Positions 60,265 to 64,000 of a DNA stretch of 64,000 nucleotides are shown piece after piece. Location of the stretch: the NCBI RefSeq assembly GCF_030164425.1, contig NZ_JASNJD010000010.1:104465-168464 (forward strand). The letters run 5' to 3'. A model generated the notes under the pieces. It was given only the letters and a program-made list of their open reading frames with translations. It searched no databases and had not been told where the DNA came from. The position numbers and the translations under genes are program-made. How positions within the stretch are numbered: position 1 is the stretch's first letter; every line of letters begins with the position of its first letter. This stretch comes from Pseudodonghicola flavimaris. GTDB lineage: Bacteria; Pseudomonadota; Alphaproteobacteria; Rhodobacterales; Rhodobacteraceae.

Positions 60265-63194
60265 CCCGATTGTCCGGCGGTCTGATCGACCGCGACCGCA
60301 AACTGTCCTTCACCTTCGACGGGCAGGTCTATTACGGCCACGCCGGCGACACGCTGGCCTCGGCGCTGTTGGCCAATGACGTGCGGCTGGTCGGCCGGTC
60401 GTTCAAGTACCACCGGCCGCGCGGTATCTTCTCCGCCGGCTCGGAAGAGCCCAACGCGCTGGTGGAACTGCGCAGCGGCGCGCGCCAGGAACCCAACACC
60501 CGGGCGACGGTGGCCGAGCTCTTCGACGGGCTGGAGGCGCGCAGCCAGAACCGCATGGGGCCGCTCAACCGCGACCTGTTGGCGGTCAACGATCTGATGT
60601 CGCCCTTCTTCGCGGCGGGCTTCTACTACAAGACCTTCATGTGGCCCAGGGCGTTCTGGGAAAAGCTCTACGAACCGGCGATCCGCAAGGCCGCCGGCCT
60701 CGGTAGCCTGTCGATGCAGGCGGACCCCGATCACTACGACAAGGGGTTTCTGCATTGCGACCTGCTGGTGATCGGCGGCGGTGCCGCCGGGCTGGCGGCG
60801 GCGCTGACCGCAGCCCGCGCCGGCGCGCAGGTGGTGCTGGCGGATGAGGATTCCCGCCTGGGCGGCCGGCTGCTGGCCGAGACGCTGCAGCTGGACGACG
60901 CCCCCGCCACCGAGTGGATCGCGGCGCTGGAGGCGGAATTCGCCAGCCTGCCCAATCTGCGGGTGATGCGGCGCACCACCGTCTTCGGGGTCTATGATCA
61001 TGGCGTCTACGGCGCGGTGGAACGGGTCGCCGATCACCTGACCACTCCCGGCGCTGGCGTGCGCCAGACGCTTTGGCGGATCACCGCCAAACGCGCGGTG
61101 CTGGCGGCGGGGGCCACCGAACGGCATATCCCCTTCGCCAACAACGACCGCCCCGGCATCATGCTCGCCGGCGCGCTGCGCGCCTATGCCAACCGCTGGG
61201 CCGTCTGCCCGGCGCGGCGGGTGGCGATCTTCACCAACAACGACGACGGTCACCGCACCGCCCGCGACCTGATCGCCAAGGGGGTCGAGGTGGCAGGCGT
61301 CATCGACAGCCGCAAGGGCGTGCACCCGCAGGGCAGCTATCCGCTGTTCGACGGCGCAGTGGTCAGCGACAGCCGCGGCCGGCTGGGACTGACCCGGATC
61401 GAGATCACCCGCGACGGCGACAGCCAGTGGATCGACTGCGGCGCGCTCGGTGTCGCCGGCGGCTGGAATCCCAATGTGCATCTGACCGCGCATCACCGCG
61501 GCCGCCCGATCTGGGACCCCGAGGCGCTGGCCTTCGTGCCGGGCGCCGACGGCCCCGCCGGGCTGATCGCCGCCGGCGCCGCCGCCGGCCGCGGCGAACT
61601 GGCAGCGGCGCTCGCCGATGGCGCCACCCGGGCGGCGCAGGCGCTGGCCGATCTGGGCCTTGCCGCCCGGCTGCCCGATCTGCCGCGGGCCGAGGCATCC
61701 CCGGCGGGGCAGGCCGCCTTCTGGCATGTGCCCGGCAAGAAACGCGCCTGGGTCGACATGCAGAACGATGTCACCGTCAAGGACATCGTCCTGGCCCACA
61801 AGGAAAACATGCGCCCGGTCGAACATCTGAAACGCTGGACCACGCTGGGCATGGCCACCGATCAGGGCAAGACCGCCAATGTCTCCGCCCTCGCCGTGAT
61901 GGCCGAGCTGACCGGCCAGTCGATCCCGGCAACCGGCACCACGATCTTCCGCCCGCCCTATACCCCGGTGGCGCTGTCGGTGCTGGGCGGTGGCGACACC
62001 GGCCGGCATTTCCGCCCCCACCGGCTGACCCCGACCCACCACTGGGCCGAGGCCCGGGGCGCCGTCTTCACCGAGGTCGGCCAGTGGATGCGTGCGCAGT
62101 ATTTCCCGCAGGCCGGGGAAACCCACTGGCGCCAGAGCGTCGACCGCGAGGTTCTGGCGGTGCGCGTCGGCGTCGGGCTCTGCGATGTGACCACGCTGGG
62201 CAAGGTCGATGTGCAGGGGGCCGACGCGGCCGCCTTCCTCGACCGGCTCTATGCCAACACCATCTCGACGCTGAAGGTCGGGCGGGTGCGCTATGGGCTG
62301 ATGCTGCGCGAGGACGGCTTCGCCTATGACGACGGCACCGTGGCGCGGATGGCGGAGGATCACTTCGTCGTCACCACCACCACGGCGAACGCGGGCCTCG
62401 TCTATCGACAGATGGAATTCGCCCGCCAGTGTCTCTGGCCCGATCTCGACGTGCAACTGATCTCCACCACCGATGCCTGGGCGCAGATCGCGGTGGCGGG
62501 GCCGCAGTCGCGCGCACTTCTGGAGCGGGTGGTCGACACGGCGGACCTGTCGAACGCGGGGTTCCCCTTCATGGCCTGTGCCGAGCTGAGCATCTGCAAC
62601 GGCCTGCGGGCGCGGCTCTTCCGCATCTCCTTCTCCGGTGAGCTGGCCTATGAGGTCGCGGTGCCTGCCCGCTATGGCCATGCGCTGATGCAGCGGCTGA
62701 TGGAGCTGGGCGAAGACCTGGGCGCCACCCCCTACGGCACCGAGGCGCTGGGAGTGCTCAGGATCGAGAAAGGCCATGCCGCGGGCAATGAGCTGAACGG
62801 TCATTCCACCGCCGCGATGCTGGGGCTGGGCCGCATGGTCTCGGCCAAGAAGGATGCGATCGGCGCGCTGATGTCGCGGCGCGAGGGGCTGGCGGCCGAC
62901 CGCCGCCGCCTGGTCGGGCTGGTACCCGAGACCCGGAGCGGCAAGGTCACCGCCGGCGCGCATCTCTTCACCGATGGCGCCGAGCAGACGATGGAAACCG
63001 ATCAGGGCTGGATCACCTCGGCCGCCTATTCGCCGCATGTCGGCTCGATGATCGGGCTCGGCTTCCTGGAAAACGGCGATGCCCGCGAGGGGGAAATCCT
63101 GATCGCCGCCAACCCGCTTGAAGGCGAGAGCCAGCGCCTGCGCGTCGTCTCGCCCCATTTCGTCGACCCTGAAGGAGGGCGCCTGCGTGTCTGA
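60261..63194 (+). CDS. soxA: Sarcosine oxidase subunit alpha
   Basis: A 977-residue subunit. An N-terminal ferredoxin-like fold ('GRSFKYHRPRGIFSAGSEEP', about 46-65) leads to an NAD-binding flavoprotein-type domain with 'CDLLVIGGGAAGLAAALTAA' (about 166-185), and the C-terminal third (about 590-970) is a GcvT-like tetrahydrofolate-binding domain ('YGTEALGVLRIEKGHAAGNE'). It accepts the methylene group as 5,10-methylene-THF. Overlaps soxD by ATGA and soxG by 8 nt. Confidence 0.96.
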   Translation: MTRLSGGLIDRDRKLSFTFDGQVYYGHAGDTLASALLANDVRLVGRSFKYHRPRGIFSAGSEEPNALVELRSGARQEPNTRATVAELFDGLEARSQNRMGPLNRDLLAVNDLMSPFFAAGFYYKTFMWPRAFWEKLYEPAIRKAAGLGSLSMQADPDHYDKGFLHCDLLVIGGGAAGLAAALTAARAGAQVVLADEDSRLGGRLLAETLQLDDAPATEWIAALEAEFASLPNLRVMRRTTVFGVYDHGVYGAVERVADHLTTPGAGVRQTLWRITAKRAVLAAGATERHIPFANNDRPGIMLAGALRAYANRWAVCPARRVAIFTNNDDGHRTARDLIAKGVEVAGVIDSRKGVHPQGSYPLFDGAVVSDSRGRLGLTRIEITRDGDSQWIDCGALGVAGGWNPNVHLTAHHRGRPIWDPEALAFVPGADGPAGLIAAGAAAGRGELAAALADGATRAAQALADLGLAARLPDLPRAEASPAGQAAFWHVPGKKRAWVDMQNDVTVKDIVLAHKENMRPVEHLKRWTTLGMATDQGKTANVSALAVMAELTGQSIPATGTTIFRPPYTPVALSVLGGGDTGRHFRPHRLTPTHHWAEARGAVFTEVGQWMRAQYFPQAGETHWRQSVDREVLAVRVGVGLCDVTTLGKVDVQGADAAAFLDRLYANTISTLKVGRVRYGLMLREDGFAYDDGTVARMAEDHFVVTTTTANAGLVYRQMEFARQCLWPDLDVQLISTTDAWAQIAVAGPQSRALLERVVDTADLSNAGFPFMACAELSICNGLRARLFRISFSGELAYEVAVPARYGHALMQRLMELGEDLGATPYGTEALGVLRIEKGHAAGNELNGHSTAAMLGLGRMVSAKKDAIGALMSRREGLAADRRRLVGLVPETRSGKVTAGAHLFTDGAEQTMETDQGWITSAAYSPHVGSMIGLGFLENGDAREGEILIAANPLEGESQRLRVVSPHFVDPEGGRLRV

Positions 63195-63747
63195 CCTGAA
63201 ACCGATCTCGGCGCTTGGCGCCGCCGCGCCGCGCCTGCTGACGCTCGGCACCCTGACGCTGCGGGAAAACCCGGGCCTCGGACTGGCCTCGCTCGCCCTG
63301 CGCCGCGGGGGCACCGCCCCCTCGCCCTTCGGGCTGACCCTGCCGGATCCCGGCGGCTGGGCCGCCTCCGGCGCATATGCCGCCTTCTGGACCGGACCGG
63401 ATCAATGGATGATCGAGGCCGAGGGCCGCGGCGAAGAGGATTTCGCCGCCGCACTGAAGGCCGAGGCGCCGGGCTGCTCGATCACCGAACAGACCGACGG
63501 CTGGGTCGCATTCGAGATCACTTCGGTCGCCGGCGGCGCTCCGCTGTCCCGGCTGATGGAGAAACTTGTCAACGTGGATGCGGCGGGATTCGGCCCGGGC
63601 CACGCAACCCGGACCGGTCTGGAACATATGTCGGTGTTCCTGATCCGCCGGGCCGAGGATCGGCTGGCGATCATCGGCATGCGGACCCTGGCAGGATCGC
63701 TCTGGCACGCGATCGAGACCGCCGCCGGGCGGCTCGTCGCGGTCTGA
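63187..63747 (+). CDS. soxG: Sarcosine oxidase subunit gamma
   Basis: A 186-residue gamma subunit, GcvT-like in fold ('FWTGPDQWMIEAEG', 'KLVNVDAAGFGPGHATRTG', 'RTLAGSLWHAIETAAG'). The GTG at 63187 is chosen because GGAGG sits 8 nt upstream and the family N-terminus begins here ('SDLKPISALG'); it overlaps the soxA stop by 8 nt. Completes the BDAG tetramer. Confidence 0.94.
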   Translation: MSDLKPISALGAAAPRLLTLGTLTLRENPGLGLASLALRRGGTAPSPFGLTLPDPGGWAASGAYAAFWTGPDQWMIEAEGRGEEDFAAALKAEAPGCSITEQTDGWVAFEITSVAGGAPLSRLMEKLVNVDAAGFGPGHATRTGLEHMSVFLIRRAEDRLAIIGMRTLAGSLWHAIETAAGRLVAV

Positions 63748-63759
63748 ACCGTCGCGGAT

Positions 63760-63796
63760 CACGGCCGAACAGCTTCACGGCCGAACAGCTTCACGG
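63760..63796. repeat. 16-bp tandem repeat (2.3 copies) between soxG and purU
   Basis: CACGGCCGAACAGCTT occurs at 63760-63775 and 63776-63791 without mismatch, followed by a partial CACGG (63792-63796). It lies 13 nt after the soxG stop. Perfect identity suggests a recent slippage duplication, possibly between co-transcribed genes. Confidence 0.85.
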
Positions 63797-63880
63797 GGGC
63801 CTGCCCCTCCGCCCTTGACCCCGGCGCCTGCCTGACCGCATGTGCCCGAACCGATACCAGATGTCCCGCGGGAGACCTTG

Positions 63881-64000
63881 ATGACCACATACTGCCTGAC
63901 CGTGACCTGCCCCTCGACGCGGGGGATTGTCGCTGCGATTGCCAATTACCTGGCGGATCAGGGCTGCAACATCACCGACAGCTCGCAATTCGACGACCCG
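63881..64000 (+). CDS. purU: Formyltetrahydrofolate deformylase, 3'-truncated by window edge
   Basis: Only the first 40 codons are inside the window. They encode the N-terminal ACT-type domain: 'MTTYCLTVTCPSTRGIVAAI' followed by 'NYLADQGCNITDSSQFDD', the typical PurU start. The enzyme hydrolyses 10-formyl-THF to formate and THF, regenerating THF loaded by sarcosine demethylation. GGGAGA precedes ATG 63881. It follows soxBDAG on the same strand, a common arrangement. Confidence 0.9.
   Translation, partial: MTTYCLTVTCPSTRGIVAAIANYLADQGCNITDSSQFDDP

Noticed and set aside
60246..63314. Long minus-strand open frame (about 1020 codons) opposite soxA
   Set aside because: It mirrors the third-position GC bias of soxA, encodes low-complexity Arg/Gly/His-rich sequence without family motifs, and soxA itself is unambiguous.
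58690..63747. Thiosulfate-oxidising Sox system suggested by the names soxA, soxB, soxD
   Set aside because: Protein motifs are those of heterotetrameric sarcosine oxidase (covalent-FMN His, GcvT domains); the shared gene symbols are coincidental.
1..64000. CRISPR arrays, tRNA or rRNA genes, insertion sequences, phage genes
   Set aside because: No spaced direct-repeat array, cloverleaf, rRNA core sequence, transposase or integrase motif was seen on either strand.

Overview
The window is GC-rich, densely coded DNA with long antisense open frames, short intergenic gaps and many 4-nt ATGA gene overlaps. Gene content points to a heterotrophic alphaproteobacterium, most likely Rhodobacterales: a TAXI-type TRAP transporter, a sarcosine oxidase operon with a GlxA-type regulator, several DadA/FAD amine oxidoreductases, a hut cluster, a Sit/Mnt-type metal ABC system behind a Mur/Fur-like box, and a cbb3-type oxidase. 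This placement is an inference from content; there is no rRNA or marker gene. I see no tRNA, rRNA, insertion sequence, phage gene or CRISPR array.

Layout. 1-4372: AraC-type regulator (cut by the left edge), a beta-lactamase-fold hydrolase, and a PPOX flavoprotein divergent from a MocR regulator. 4391-11810 (minus): TRAP permease, TAXI binding protein, class III CoA-transferase, acyl-CoA dehydrogenase and an HDAC-like amidohydrolase, apparently for uptake and CoA activation of a carboxylic acid. 11933: LuxR-type regulator. 12750-16027 (minus): D-amino-acid dehydrogenase, Asp/Glu racemase or maleate isomerase family enzyme, RidA and an FCD-GntR regulator, behind a promoter whose -10 lies inside a 26-bp dyad. 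16225-21150 (minus): HlyD/double-ABC/two-permease exporter. 21275-24859: FAD oxidoreductase, then a two-component pair.

24878-31440 (minus) is the most unusual part. It is a compact operon of a cbb3-type subunit I carrying a CcoS-like N-terminal extension, a monohaem CcoO, a membrane-anchored trihaem cytochrome c, a TsdA-like dihaem cytochrome c and a CcoI/FixI-type copper ATPase. It reads as a minimal cbb3 branch joined to a possible thiosulfate/tetrathionate dehydrogenase.

31610-35196 (minus): Mn/Fe-type ABC importer. 35431-38646: glutathionyl-hydroquinone reductase and a DODA-type dioxygenase, divergent from two flavin reductases (a plausible quinone-handling module). 38804-41072: D-2-hydroxyacid dehydrogenase and a 2-aminoadipate-type aminotransferase. 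41298-46747: hutC divergent from hutIHU, with a GTxTAxAC operator over the promoter. 46908-48779: a TPC-type P1B ATPase. 48786-57220 (minus): six-gene catabolic operon (ThDP enzyme, HyuA, HyuB, uronate-dehydrogenase-like enzyme, FAD oxidoreductase, LysR). 57592-64000: GlxA/GbdR-type regulator divergent from soxB-soxD-soxA-soxG and the start of purU. This is sarcosine demethylation coupled to one-carbon disposal, with a delta subunit that has lost its zinc cysteines.

Overall this is a chromosomal catabolic region in which small oxidative operons each carry their own regulator and often a visible palindromic operator.
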